The translations under genes and the position numbers were made by a program. Below are positions 1 to 9,313 of a stretch of DNA of 64,000 nucleotides, piece after piece. How positions within the stretch are numbered: position 1 is the first letter of the stretch; every line of letters begins with the position of its first letter. The notes beneath the pieces were generated by a model. It did no database searches, was not told where the DNA came from, and saw nothing but the letters and a program-made list of their open reading frames with translations. The stretch is from Bradyrhizobium tropiciagri (GTDB lineage Bacteria > Pseudomonadota > Alphaproteobacteria > Rhizobiales > Xanthobacteraceae): the NCBI RefSeq assembly GCF_001189845.1, contig NZ_LFLZ01000010.1, positions 124,001-188,000 of the forward strand. Direction: 5' to 3'.

Positions 1-1
1 C

Positions 2-1615
2 AGTTATCTGCTCAATGCTAGTGGTCGCTTCACCAATAGCGGTGCTGTCGCGCCCCTCATCGGCGGCCTTGACAACAGCATCAAGGTGTATGGCGACTAT
101 CTGCAAACCTCGACCGGTCGCTTGCAGGTCGCCGTAAACGATGCTGGCGCGTTCAGCCATCTTGTGGTGAATGGCAATGCGACGCTCGATGGTACGCTCA
201 CGATCACCCCGCAGCGTGGCTGGTATGGTAACGGCTTTAACGTCTCCTCCGACCAGTGGCTGAATGCAACAAATCTCACAGGCTCGTTCGCGAACGTGAC
301 GACAGCCCTGCAATCGCCCACCTTGCTGGCGAGTGCCACGGCTCAAGGTGATAACACCTACGCCTTGACACTCTCCCGCCCATCCGATGCCTATTCGCGT
401 TATGGGGCCGACGCCAACAGCCGCCAGGTTGGCGCGGCGCTCGATCGAGTAGCTGGCAACGCGACTATAGGGCTGCACCCACTCGTCGCGGCGCTCGACT
501 TTTCCGCGCCGGACGGCACGGCGGTGACATCTGGGCTGCGTCAGCTTTCGCCGTCCATCTATGCGTCGGAGCAGGGCAGACGTGTCAACGACAGTTTCTA
601 CGCGCGTTCGGCAGTCTACAACCGTCTCGAACAGGCGTTTGGCGGCGCGCCAACCTCGGCGATGGCGGTGATGGGTTATGGTCCTGAGCAGAGGAGGTCG
701 CGCGGCAATTCTGCCTCTGCCACAGGCCTGGTCGGCCCGGCTTCTTCTGGCCCGCCCTCCTATGACCTGCAGGGGTATGCAGCGTGGGCTTCTGCCTTTG
801 GCGGATGGACGACCCAATCGGGCGACAGCAATGGTGCGAGCACCAGATCCACCATTAGCGGCCTCATGACCGGTATCGACACGCCGATATTTGATGACTG
901 GCGCGTCGGTGTCCTTGCGGGCTATAGCCGTTCCACCTTCAAGGTTGGCGCTGCTTCCTCGTCAGGCCGCAGCGACAATTACACGTTCGGGACCTATGCC
1001 GGCACCGAGTGGACCGTGCCGGAAGGAGCCATCGCCTTCCGCTCAGGCCTTGCCTATACATGGCACGATCTCGAGATGACCCGCAACGTTAGGTTCCCAG
1101 GGTTCAACGACAACTTGATCTCGGATTACGATGCCGGCACTTTCCAGATCTTTGGAGAACTGGGTTACAAAATCCATCTCGGCAAGTCTTCCGTCATCGA
1201 GCCCTATGCCAGTCTCGCCCATCTTCGAGTCGCGACCGATGGGATTTTCGAAAGGGGATTGAACGGGGCGGCGCTTAATGTTCGCGCTGACACGATGGAT
1301 ACGACGCTCTCCACTCTCGGCGTCTACGCAACCACCCGTTTTCAACTTGGCCAGATCGCCACGACTGCGCGAGCCGATATTGGCTGGCGTCGTGCCATAG
1401 GCGACCTCATTCCGCTGTCGACAGCCAGCTTTGCTGCGGGATCCAGCCCTTTTGCAGCTTCAGGCCTATCCATTGGAAAGGAAGTGGCACTCGTCGAATC
1501 CGGTTTGGACTTCCAGCTTTCGAGCAACAGCACCCTTGGCATCGCCTACCAGGGTCAGTTCGGTTCAGGCATCACCCAGAACGGACTGAATGCCACCTTC
1601 AATGTGAAGTTCTGA
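2..1615 (+). CDS. Autotransporter, C-terminal part (gene enters from the left edge)
   Basis: The frame is open from base 2, so the gene starts upstream and only the last ~537 residues are seen; the GTG at 86 is an internal codon. The first ~200 residues are Gly/Ala/Asn/Thr-rich passenger-like sequence. From about nt 770 the protein matches the autotransporter beta-barrel pattern: alternating aromatic and small residues (GYAAWASAFGGW, GTYAGTEW, FGELGYKIHLG) and a terminal strand ending in Phe (FNVKF), the usual BAM-targeting end. The family exports its passenger through the outer membrane by type V secretion. The passenger function cannot be read because its N-terminus is missing. Confidence 0.85.
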   Translation, partial: SYLLNASGRFTNSGAVAPLIGGLDNSIKVYGDYLQTSTGRLQVAVNDAGAFSHLVVNGNATLDGTLTITPQRGWYGNGFNVSSDQWLNATNLTGSFANVTTALQSPTLLASATAQGDNTYALTLSRPSDAYSRYGADANSRQVGAALDRVAGNATIGLHPLVAALDFSAPDGTAVTSGLRQLSPSIYASEQGRRVNDSFYARSAVYNRLEQAFGGAPTSAMAVMGYGPEQRRSRGNSASATGLVGPASSGPPSYDLQGYAAWASAFGGWTTQSGDSNGASTRSTISGLMTGIDTPIFDDWRVGVLAGYSRSTFKVGAASSSGRSDNYTFGTYAGTEWTVPEGAIAFRSGLAYTWHDLEMTRNVRFPGFNDNLISDYDAGTFQIFGELGYKIHLGKSSVIEPYASLAHLRVATDGIFERGLNGAALNVRADTMDTTLSTLGVYATTRFQLGQIATTARADIGWRRAIGDLIPLSTASFAAGSSPFAASGLSIGKEVALVESGLDFQLSSNSTLGIAYQGQFGSGITQNGLNATFNVKF

Positions 1616-1811
1616 TACGCACGCAATGCATTTCGGCCCGCGTACTGCACAGCAATGAGATCACGTTATTTCAATCCAGGTTTCCTCGACAAGAGGGGGG
1701 GCGCTTACGATCGAAGCTAGCCTGCCTGAACGCCGGTGCTGACGTCCGCGCGGGATGTCGGAGCGAACTCTCTTGAGGGCAAGCAGCATTTTTATCAACG
1801 CTGACTGCGGA

Positions 1812-1900
1812 TTCCGATGATCTCGCCCGGGTGTACCGATTTGATCTCGCCCAGGATTCCGAGATGATCTCGCCCACCATTCCGATTTGATGTCGCCCGG
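1812..1900. repeat. Four tandem IS21-type terminal repeats
   Basis: Four ~21-bp units start at 1812, 1834, 1857 and 1880, a 22-23 bp period. Their consensus is about TTCCGATTTGATCTCGCCC. Multiple short repeats at an element end are typical of IS21-family termini, where the transposase binds. They lie just beyond the 3' end of an istB-like relic on the minus strand, the expected place for a right end. Confidence 0.6.
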
Positions 1901-2065
1901 GGCGCGAGGCATTCTGGCTGTTTGGTTTCTGGCATCGGTGAAGCCGCGGGGTCAACTTGAATCGCGGCTTGAGGCCCTTCTTCGTCTGCTGTTGGTCTGC
2001 TGTGGGCATGTGGGCAACGCTCTTTGCGTTGTCCAAGCGCAGGGCATGTCCACAGCCCCACTGGC

Positions 2066-2285
2066 TCAGGCCTTTCGATCGGGTTTGCGGGTTCGCCGCA
2101 GGCTCTCGCCGTTGAGATCGATCCGGTGGGCGTTGTGGACCAGGCGGTCGGACAGCATCGGCGTAGGTGGGATCGCCGATCAGCGCGTGCCATTGCTCGA
2201 CGGGGAGCTGGCTGGTGACGGTGGTGGAGCGGCGGCCGTAGCGGTCCTCGAGGAGGTCGTGGCGGGCTGCGGCGGGGAGCGCCGA
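2066..2285 (-). pseudogene. IS21-family istB ATPase, 3' fragment
   Basis: Minus-strand fragment of the IS21 helper ATPase. One frame gives [19 protein letters not shown] and [14 protein letters not shown], the conserved C-terminal region of IstB. After a frameshift near 2150 it continues as [19 protein letters not shown] and ends at a stop at 2066. The N-terminal Walker region and the transposase gene istA are absent, so the element is dead. Confidence 0.65.
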
Positions 2286-2533
2286 GTTTGCACTCAAAGC
2301 TCCATATCAACGCCTCGCCGATGCCAATAAAGTGCGGTGGCTGCAATGGCGGACCTGTCGCTCACGGGGCGATCGGCAATCGACCGCCGATTTTGCTGCA
2401 AAACCATGTCGGCGCAACCAGCCCGCCAACGTGAGCAAAGCGCAAAACTCTAGTTCTGGGTGGTCCAAACTTCGGTCTCACTGCAAGCCACTTGGCGTAC
2501 CTAACCGCTGCTGGATGAAAGTTCAGTGGCAGG

Positions 2534-3180
2534 TCACTTGGTGAAGCAAGCTCTCGCAGAAAGCAAGCATGTCCATTTCCTTCCTTCGGCTTTGTCAGCT
2601 TGTGGGTAAGTCTCCTCACCTTCGTGGTCAGCGGCTCGTCGGCTCCGGGCTTCGGCCGTGTCAATTTGGCTCAGATCGCGCGCCGCTCTCCTCCAACAGA
2701 GCACGCCGTCGCTCCATCTTCGCGCGCGTGAAGTTCCTGTCCGGGTTGTTCGCGGTCTTGAATTTGCTACCATCGATGGCGACGGCTGGCCGCCGCCAGA
2801 AGACCCGTTTTTTGGCGGAGTTCGACGAAGCTCGCAACCGCCTTGCGCAGCGCCAGGCCGTCGTCCTTGCGGAAGTCCGCAATCGTCTGTGATCGGGAGC
2901 GAGCCGAACCAGCAGCCACATCCATCACGTCGACATTGCGCCCGGCCTCTCGTTCCAGCCGCCGGCCCACTGCACCCGGTTTAGATAGCCGTAAATGTAA
3001 AGCTTGAGGAGCACCGAGGGATGGTACGATGGCCAACCGCCGCCGGCTCCGCAACCTCAAAGCCTATTTCAGCCGAGCGCATCGACAAATACGTCGATCA
3101 CGTGAACCGGGCTGCTCTCGTCAATCAAGTCGTCGAGGCATTCTGGCAGCAGCGTCCGCTCCCACGATCTGCTTCTTCAT
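2534..3180 (-). pseudogene. IS1182-family transposase relic
   Basis: Minus-strand pieces in different frames line up in order with an IS1182-type DDE transposase: LLPECLDDLIDESSPVHVID near the start (about 3155-3095), then RRLEREAGRNVDVM, APDH, IADFRKDDG, and AVAIDGSKFK followed by NRDRNFTRAKMERRR-like sequence (KTANNPDRNFTRAKMERRR). At least three frameshifts and an in-frame stop separate them, and the C-terminal catalytic part is missing. It cannot encode an active transposase. Confidence 0.7.
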
Positions 3181-3325
3181 GAGCGCCTCACCAATTCCTT
3201 TAAAGACTCAGGAGGGAATCGTAACAGCAGCCAGTGTTTTCGCTGCCAGGACGCGTTGCGGACATTAGCGAGTCAGTGGCGAAGCCTTTGGTTCGCGCAA
3301 CAGATGTAGTGAACTCCACGTAGGC

Positions 3326-3508
3326 GCTACCAACGTCATCGAAAGCGCGTTCGTGCGCGCCAAGGGACGTCGAAAGACCGCGCTCACGATGATCTTCAAC
3401 TTGCGTCGTCTCGATGGGGACAACCGCTGCCGAAACTCTCCCCGGTGCAAATTCGCCGACGGAATCAACGTCGCCAGACCGCAAAGTCAATCCAACGCCG
3501 CCTGGCGC
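3326..3508 (+). pseudogene. IS256/mutator-type transposase, C-terminal relic
   Basis: The frame reads ATNVIESAFVRAKGR, then TALTMIFNL, RRLDGDNR and KFADGINVARPQSQSNAA. This resembles the end of mutator-family transposases (NPIES-F..., TAL-MIFKL, WRRLDG-NQLPK, VKFADGI), with an internal deletion. It overlaps the end of the SET-domain gene on the other strand by ~20 bp. A weak similarity read by eye, not an active element. Confidence 0.45.
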
Positions 3509-3921
3509 CTTCCAGCCCCAGGATTCGGCGCTAGCTCTTTAACCCACGATAAGTCGCACCTTGGATCGAAAGACAAGTAATCGCAAGTCAGTTCTTCACC
3601 AGGTTGTACGTCACGGGCCGTGAAAATTCGGCAATGATCGTCTTCATATGTGTTTGGCTGACTGCTGTGATTCATGAAGCGGGCATTGTCAGCATTGTAC
3701 TCTACAACACCATCATCAACATCGCGGTCTCTCGGATAGGCATGCTTGTCAAGTAGAGCTTGAAATGTTGGAGGTAGGGCTTCGTACTGTTCAGGCGTCA
3801 CGGCAATGTCAACGATTGGATTATGAATCCAAACCAATGTGCCTTTAGGTAAAAGAGTAGCAGAGAAAAGTCCGATGCCGCCAAAGCGGTCTGGCTTCAA
3901 AATGGTTTCAACAATCAACAC
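3487..3921 (-). CDS. Small SET-domain protein (putative lysine methyltransferase)
   Basis: About 144 aa, nearly all SET domain. The N-terminal GGIGLFSATLLPKGTLVW matches the first SET motif; ARFMNHSSQPNT is the RFxNHSxxPN S-adenosylmethionine/knot motif; PGEELTCDY is the GEELTxDY motif. The start is placed at GTG 3921 because GGAG stands 8 bases upstream; an ATG at 3978 adds 19 residues without an obvious ribosome site. SET proteins methylate lysines on histones or other proteins. In host-associated bacteria some are secreted and act on host chromatin, but no tts box or signal peptide is seen here, so an intracellular role is equally possible. Confidence 0.8.
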   Translation of the reverse strand: MLIVETILKPDRFGGIGLFSATLLPKGTLVWIHNPIVDIAVTPEQYEALPPTFQALLDKHAYPRDRDVDDGVVEYNADNARFMNHSSQPNTYEDDHCRIFTARDVQPGEELTCDYLSFDPRCDLSWVKELAPNPGAGRRQAALD

Positions 3922-4119
3922 TGAAATATCTCCAAAAGTGACTAACACCCAGCAAGCTAACTGACCTAAGTCCCGCAAATCTCCTGCAAGAATTGGCAGG
4001 GTCGTTTAATCGCGCCTCCGCCACAAGTTCGATTTTTCTTCGATCTCTGCTTTGTTTTCGGTGCTCCTATTGTCGGATCAGGATCTCAACGAACTGAGCG
4101 AGCGTCGGTGGCGTAGTTG

Positions 4120-4735
4120 GGAGGATCTATGCACTGCTCTCAGAGCTTTCAGCGACTATCTGCCTCAAAAAATAGGAAGGGCATTGCTGGCCGGCTTTCC
4201 GCAGAGGCGCTGGATACTGATATCAAGAGCTATAACCAGGACACTGGCGTTGGCGGCAACGTCGGCGCACCACTGGCTCAGCTGCGGAAGTCAGTCGGCG
4301 CAAAAGCGACGGCGATCGCACCCGGTATCCCGACCATTGCTGATCCCGAAGATACCGCACTGATAGACTCGAGGCGAATCGACGACGCCGCAGCACGGCG
4401 TTGGCCAGAGGAGTTGCGGAAGGCCACGACCAGGTTGTGCATCTGGGGTTGATGGACCACCAGAACCGTCGTCATCAGTTGGCACCAATTCAGTCGACTG
4501 GGGTTTCAATGGGACGCAGGAAGCAGCCTCTTTACTCCGAGGATGCTTCCTTTATTTCGGGGCTTGAGGAGGGGCTTACGAAGGGCAATGCCGCCAAACG
4601 TGCGGTCAAGAACACCGTAGGTTTTTCTTCGCAGCTTCGGCGGCCGGCTCTTCGATAACAAGAGACGATGGCCGTTCGGTTGAACGAGGAGTCGCTGAGC
4701 GATGATGCGCGCAAGTTCATCGGGACGGGTAGCGC
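4120..4735 (+). pseudogene. Fossil of a repeat-type type III effector
   Basis: Plus-strand pieces in several frames resemble the tandem helical (integrase SAM-like) modules of rhizobial NopD-type effectors: ALRAFSDYLPQK, NRKGIAGRLSAEALDTDIKS, APLAQLRKSVGAKATAI, DPEDTALID, then LYSEDASFISGLEEGLTKGN, AAKRAVKNTVGF and RLNEESLSDDARKFIGTGSA. The order is that of a repeat protein, but frameshifts and stops break it at least four times. Neither a start with a tts box nor a protease domain is present. It abuts the 3' end of the intact effector gene on the opposite strand, which suggests recombination between effector genes. Confidence 0.5.
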
Positions 4736-4818
4736 TCATCTACACCGCCCATAAGGTCGCCAAGCTCGTAAGAGTCGCTGGAGCAAGCTATCGTCCATTA
4801 ACAAGCCCGATACCAGAG

Positions 4819-6096
4819 CTATCTGGACGGGCTCCTAGCGTCGGGAGTGTCCGTCGGCGCCATTCGTGGTTCATGGATGAGCCGAACGTCATTGGGCCCT
4901 CCCGGCCCCATGATGGCGAAGTAGCGCTCGCCGCGAATGTCGTATTGTTTTACCGGCTGCGCCGCGTCCGGCAAGAGACCCCAGCGGCCGAGCTTCGAGA
5001 GCATCGTGGCCGAGGCGGGTTGGGTGCCGTGCGAAAAATCCTCGGGAACGGCGAATGATGCAGCATAAATCTCGCGGGCCGCCGGAGATGTCGTCGCAGC
5101 CCTGGCGGACGACGGAGCGGCTTGCTCCATCGACCGTCCAAGCCGCGCTGACGAGGTTCGATTTGCCGGCCGCGCGCTGAGCTGCGGAACGTTTCCCGGC
5201 CGAGATCCGAGACGAATGCCAGTGCCTGGCGGAATGATTGGTGTGCTTCGCCTCATCTCGGCGGCGGGCACGAACAACGCGGTGTAGCGGTCATTGTGAA
5301 CCACGAAACGGGTGGGCCGGCTGTCCTGGCTCGGCGGCACGCTGCTACCGTCAAGGGCAGCCGGCACGTGCTGGTCGCCTTGCCGCGAGTTAAAGGAACG
5401 AACGGCCTCTCCTAAATCCAGGTCTTGGTGATGGCGCGCGGTCGGCTCGCGAGAGGACGATGGGGCGGCGTCTTCCATCATCGCCCACGGCAGATCCTGA
5501 TCGTAATCTTCCGCGGGAAGGACGAACGGCGAACCGACCGCTGGCCCGAAAGGCGACGGTGCGCCGGCGTCTTCCATCAGCACACGAGCGACTGAATTGC
5601 CGGACTCGCTCAGCTGGCGCTCAATGGCATCCCCTTCCAGCTGATTTAGCGTCCTCTGCCTCTTCGCAGGCCTCAACTGCCCCGCGTAATCCTCATCCAT
5701 GAGGACCTCGAGCCTTGAAAGGGGGGAGCTCCCGGTCAATTCGGTCGGAGCCGGCTGGTAGCTATCGCTCCAGCTGAAGTGATGCACGGCTCCGGGATCC
5801 GGTGCCTGGTGATCGCGCGCGGTTGGCATGAGAGACGATGCTAGGATGGCTTCGCCCATCATCCCTCGCAGCGGATCCTGACCGTGATGTTCCGCAGTCA
5901 GCTCGTTCGGCCAACCTAAAGCTTCCTGCGGCGCGCTGTGCTGCGCAGCGGCGCCAACCCCTGCGACCGCACTGGTATCAAGCTGCGCCACCTCATCCAA
6001 GTACGGCTCAAACTCCACTTGCTGCTGTTGCAGCTCCGCGGCGTTGTGAGCAGCGCGATTTTGGTTGAATGAGTTGATGCTGCTAAATGGGTCCAT
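4819..6096 (-). CDS. Putative type III secreted effector (tts-box controlled)
   Basis: 425 aa beginning MDPFSSINSFNQ, with GGAGGGG just before ATG 6096 and a tts box ~74 bp upstream, so it should be induced by TtsI with the type III secretion system. The protein is Ser/Pro/Gln-rich and low in hydrophobic stretches, without signal peptide or membrane segment, as expected for an effector. Residues ~290-385 resemble the end of the second effector in this window (shared SRPT, YTALFVPA, RRST/RQST-PP, MEQAAP). The tail carries GTQPASATMLSKLGRWGLLP, YDIRGERYFAIMGPGGPND and VRLIHEP, which recalls a segment of Bradyrhizobium NopD/Ulp1-type effectors. No protease triad or NEL domain is visible, so its activity is unknown. 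Confidence 0.65.
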   Translation of the reverse strand: MDPFSSINSFNQNRAAHNAAELQQQQVEFEPYLDEVAQLDTSAVAGVGAAAQHSAPQEALGWPNELTAEHHGQDPLRGMMGEAILASSLMPTARDHQAPDPGAVHHFSWSDSYQPAPTELTGSSPLSRLEVLMDEDYAGQLRPAKRQRTLNQLEGDAIERQLSESGNSVARVLMEDAGAPSPFGPAVGSPFVLPAEDYDQDLPWAMMEDAAPSSSREPTARHHQDLDLGEAVRSFNSRQGDQHVPAALDGSSVPPSQDSRPTRFVVHNDRYTALFVPAAEMRRSTPIIPPGTGIRLGSRPGNVPQLSARPANRTSSARLGRSMEQAAPSSARAATTSPAAREIYAASFAVPEDFSHGTQPASATMLSKLGRWGLLPDAAQPVKQYDIRGERYFAIMGPGGPNDVRLIHEPRMAPTDTPDARSPSR

Positions 6097-6169
6097 GTCC
6101 CCTCCGTTTGAGTCGGTTCGCAATCCCGAACAGATAGTGTCGCTCACTGGTTCTCGCTCTACTGGGATC

Positions 6170-6187
6170 AGCTGTCGACAAGCTGAC
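6170..6187 (-). promoter_or_regulatory. tts box of the 4819-6096 effector
   Basis: On the minus strand the core reads GTCAGCTTGTCGACAGCT, close to the rhizobial tts consensus GTCAGCTTNTCGAAAGCT, with one difference (C for A). It lies ~74 bp before the ATG at 6096 and points towards it. TtsI binds such sites and couples effector expression to host flavonoids and NodD. Confidence 0.75.
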
Positions 6188-6199
6188 GCGCTTAGAGAC

Positions 6200-6685
6200 C
6201 TAAGAGAGCCAAATTGGCCAGCCTGACTGACTGCGACACTCACCCGAGGATGCGAAGGAATGCCGGATTGCATTTTTCGGAAACACTGGCTGGGTGAGTC
6301 GGAGCCGGCGAACAGATTTATTTTGAGCAGCGTGATGGGACCTACAAAATCGTCCTAAAATAAAGTGTGTACTGAGCCGGGAAATGTTCTGACTATGCCG
6401 TCGGGATGGTGCCCGAACTGAGGCGGACCTCTTTGTTGAAGGCATGCCTTGCCGAAGGTCTTGACTCTGGCCGCAGAGGGTCAATCGGATCCACCAATCT
6501 TGGCACGTGTCGCGGTGCGGACGGTGCAGGAATTCTTTCAGCCGCGACCGATGTAAAGGAGGACCGACGTGCGGCATGTTGCGCGTCGCGAGAGCGAGGC
6601 TGCTGTCCTGCTTGCCTAGCGGGTCGAGCCCGTTTTTCTTGCGGTAGTCGGTACATGCGGGGTAACTGATTTCTATCGCTGCCAT
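6200..6685 (-). other. Possible gene fragment after the Fic gene
   Basis: A 161-codon frame starts 12 bp after the Fic stop. Only its first ~30 residues (AAIEISYPACTDYRKKNG, LDPLGKQDSSLAL) look like a real protein start. The rest is Arg/Ser/His-rich without domain character and runs across the tts box of the effector, so the original gene is probably truncated around 6590. Family not recognised with confidence. Confidence 0.25.
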
Positions 6686-6697
6686 TGCCGCGCAATC

Positions 6698-7820
6698 CTA
6701 CCCGGGAAACAGTCCCGGCATCCAACGGGACGCGAGCCTTGCCGGGAAGGCGAGGTGTAGCGGCGCTCGCGGTCTTTCGGAGGTTAGAATTTCCGCTTCA
6801 AGCAGGGCCGATGTAACCCTGCGGGCGCTGCGCTCGCTTATTTGAAGTAAAGCAGTAACATCGCGACGCGGAAGTTCACCACGGAAGAGGATCGCTTCCA
6901 GAACGGCTCCTGATTTTTGGGGCAGGCGGTCGGCCCGTGCTTCTTCTTCGGCCCAGATCAGGATGCGGTTACGGAGCTGATCGGGTTGCACCAGAGCTTG
7001 CATGAAGGCGACCTGATCGATGCAGGTCTGCAGAAAGAAGATTGAAAATTCCGCCAATGCTTCTTCACTCAGTGTGCCGCGCCCGTCGAGATCGTTGCGG
7101 CGCTGCATGTCCCAGGCAGTAAGGTGTTGCTGATAGGCCGCCTCGTTGCGGGCAAGGCCGCGCGCGATCGACCATATGCCGCCGGTGTCGAGGGTTTCCC
7201 GCTGCATAGCATAGGACATGAGCCGCGCAACGCGGCCATTCCCATCCAGAAACGGGTGAATCCAGAGCTGGCGGTGGTGGGCGCAGGCCGAGGCGATGAT
7301 TGCGTCGGTCCTGCCGAGCTTTGCATAGGCTTCTTCGAAGCGGGTGAGGAAGCGCGGCAGGGGCACCCGGGCTGACCGGCACATGGCGGCCTACCGCAAC
7401 GTCGCGGTCGCGCAGCTTGCCGGGGACGACCTCGATCCGTTCCTCGGTGTCCGGATTCTCGACCCAAAGCAGTTCTGCCGGGAGCAGTTCGCAGAAGCGG
7501 TGATGGACTTCGATGATGCCGTCTTGCGTCGTCGCGCGACCGTTGAGGCCTCCCTCATCGATCCACTTCTGTACGGCGATATGGGCGATGGCTTCCTTTT
7601 GCAGGTCGCGTTTCTTGGGGCGGCGCTGTAGTCGTGCTTGAGCGCGCGTTCTATATCGACCGGGTGAGTGTCGTACCACTCGATCAGGTTGCTGTAGTAG
7701 CAATTCGTCGAGCGTACGAGCCTGGCCAGGGAGATTAGAACTCCCTCGGGCAGGCTGTGCGTGAAAGCGGCCGACCATTGTTCGCGAAGGCGATCTCGGC
7801 ACCCAATGTTGCTCAATCAT
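6698..7820 (-). pseudogene. Fic-domain (AMPylase) protein, frameshifted
   Basis: Three minus-strand frames must be joined to read this protein. The N-terminal part has LARLVRSTNCYYSNLIEW, THPVDIERAL and KHDYSA. After a shift near 7630 comes KKRDLQKEAIAHIAVQKWID and IEVHHRFCELLP. After another near 7385 comes the catalytic Fic motif HPFLDGNGR (7258-7232) and a C-terminal helical domain with a winged-helix-like end (ISERSARRVTSALLEAEIL). Fic enzymes transfer AMP from ATP to target proteins; class II members carry an N-terminal inhibitory S/TxxxE(G/N) helix. Here it reads SNLIEW, so the residue after Glu is Trp. With two or more frameshifts it is most likely a pseudogene. Confidence 0.8.
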
Positions 7821-8310
7821 GAGCCGCTTTGCCTGCCGCTCCAAAAAAATATTCGAAAATGTCAAGCGGCAAATTCTCTCCCTCCACATCGCGGGCGACA
7901 TGCCCGATTTCTAGGGATTGGCACTAAAGCGGATGGCCACGACCTGACGACACTTTCAGACTCGCGGCTTGCTTCATAAATCACAAGGCGCTCGATCGGG
8001 CCCTTGAGTCTCGACCGGCGTTGGCACTAGCCTCTGGCGTGAGACGCTCGCCGACGCGGCGCTGTTCCGGGAATGGACCGTCAACCTCGGCGCGCGCTCC
8101 GCATCGGGACGCATATCCTCCATCTCAATCAACCACTAGACATGCTAGTTGACGATGGCGCTGCGGCGCAGTTCGAGCTCTGATGGCTCCAATCTTGTGG
8201 AGACTAGAAGTGCTGCCGCAACGACTTATACCGAAGGAGACGGTGATCGTTTCCCAAGATATTCATGCTTTCTCCCGACCAGAAGGGGCGAAGCCGAGGG
8301 ATCCTTTTCC
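7821..8310. other. Intergenic stretch, no gene recognised
   Basis: About 490 bases between the Fic relic and the end of the IclR gene. Short frames exist on both strands but none has domain character, a ribosome site or family resemblance. Confidence 0.5.
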
Positions 8311-9108
8311 TCAAGTATCCTCAAGCGTTTCATCCTCGCTGTCGGTTTGAAGGATGGTTTGCGATAGGAGTGCGGCGGCTCTTTGGAGTGGAGGAATGAA
8401 TCGGTCAAGCTCTGCGAAGCTGACTCGCGCCGCGGGCACCGAGACGCCAAGACATGCTATCAGCTCGCGGTCCGGAGAAACGATGGGGACCGCACAGCCG
8501 ACCACGCCTTTCACGTATTCCTCATTGGTCTTGGCCCACCCATGATGGCGTGTCTCCTCGAGAATCTTCAGAAGCGTCTCGCAATCCACGATGGTGTTAT
8601 CAGTGTACTGGGTCAGAGCGAGTGAGCGGCATAGCTTTTCACGCGGCCTCTTGGGTAGTCGGCTCATGTAGATCTTTCCGGTCGAGGTGCAGTGAAGTGG
8701 AGCCGCCTCGCCGGGATTGAATTGAAGCCCCTGTGGTTGGGACACGCGTACGCTATCAACGTAAGTGACGAGGTTGTCGCGCACGACGCCGATCTCGCAC
8801 TGTTCGCCGATCTCGCCGGCAACCGCGCGCAGCACCGCATGGCGCCGCGCTGTGCGGAAAGCCGCGCCGATGACTCTGGCGGACAGCATCACCAGCTGAT
8901 TGCCTACCACGTAGCGCTTTGATCCAAGCGCTTTCTGAAGAAGGCCGCGTTCTTCCAGATTTCCGACAAGCCGATGGGCCGTCGGAACGGGTAACGAAAG
9001 GGCGTTCGCGATCTCAACGACCGAGACGGCCTTTGTCTGATGAGCGACGTGGCCAACTATGGCGAACGCTCGGTCGAGGGGCCCAGCAGTCTTTTTTTGG
9101 TCGGCCAT
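8311..9108 (-). CDS. IclR-family transcriptional regulator
   Basis: 265 aa from ATG 9108 (GGGAG eight bases upstream; a start ten codons earlier is less likely). Residues ~8-70 form the winged helix-turn-helix (LDRAFAIVGHVAHQ, SVVEIANALSLPVPTAHRLV, LEERGLLQK). Residues ~80-255 form the IclR effector-binding domain (HCTSTGKIYMSRLP, GWAKTNEEYVKGVVGCAVPI, LGVSVPAARV). IclR proteins sense small metabolites and usually control adjacent catabolic genes. It is divergent from the aminotransferase/ABC operon with AT-rich sequence between, so it probably controls that operon and perhaps the related blocks at 21 and 25 kb. Confidence 0.9.
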   Translation of the reverse strand: MADQKKTAGPLDRAFAIVGHVAHQTKAVSVVEIANALSLPVPTAHRLVGNLEERGLLQKALGSKRYVVGNQLVMLSARVIGAAFRTARRHAVLRAVAGEIGEQCEIGVVRDNLVTYVDSVRVSQPQGLQFNPGEAAPLHCTSTGKIYMSRLPKRPREKLCRSLALTQYTDNTIVDCETLLKILEETRHHGWAKTNEEYVKGVVGCAVPIVSPDRELIACLGVSVPAARVSFAELDRFIPPLQRAAALLSQTILQTDSEDETLEDT

Positions 9109-9129
9109 CGCAATCTCCCGGTGGAGGCA

Positions 9130-9150
9130 AATTATCATTATTTGGAATTA
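9130..9150. promoter_or_regulatory. Candidate IclR operator in the divergent intergenic region
   Basis: AT-rich element AATTATCATTATTTGGAATT in an otherwise GC-rich region, between the IclR start (9108) and the aminotransferase start (9314). Nearly the same sequence recurs at 20867-20887 ahead of the binding-protein gene, and a shorter version at 24827-24845. The recurrence suggests a shared regulator; IclR is the obvious candidate by position, but this is inference. Confidence 0.4.
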
Positions 9151-9313
9151 TTGCTACTGAAATATGAAAATTATCTGGATCGGGCTCAGGTTTGCTCATA
9201 TCGTGGGCGCCGTCGGGCGTTGATCGGTTTTTGTGCGCTGCACGGGCTCGGTATGGCGATCAAGCCCAGGAAATTTGGCAGTCCGGGCGACGCGTTTTGA
9301 AAGGGGAGTGGGA

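Noticed and set aside
8018..8036. TTGGCACTAGCC resembling a -24 element
   Set aside because: No TTGC at the -12 position and no NifA site upstream.
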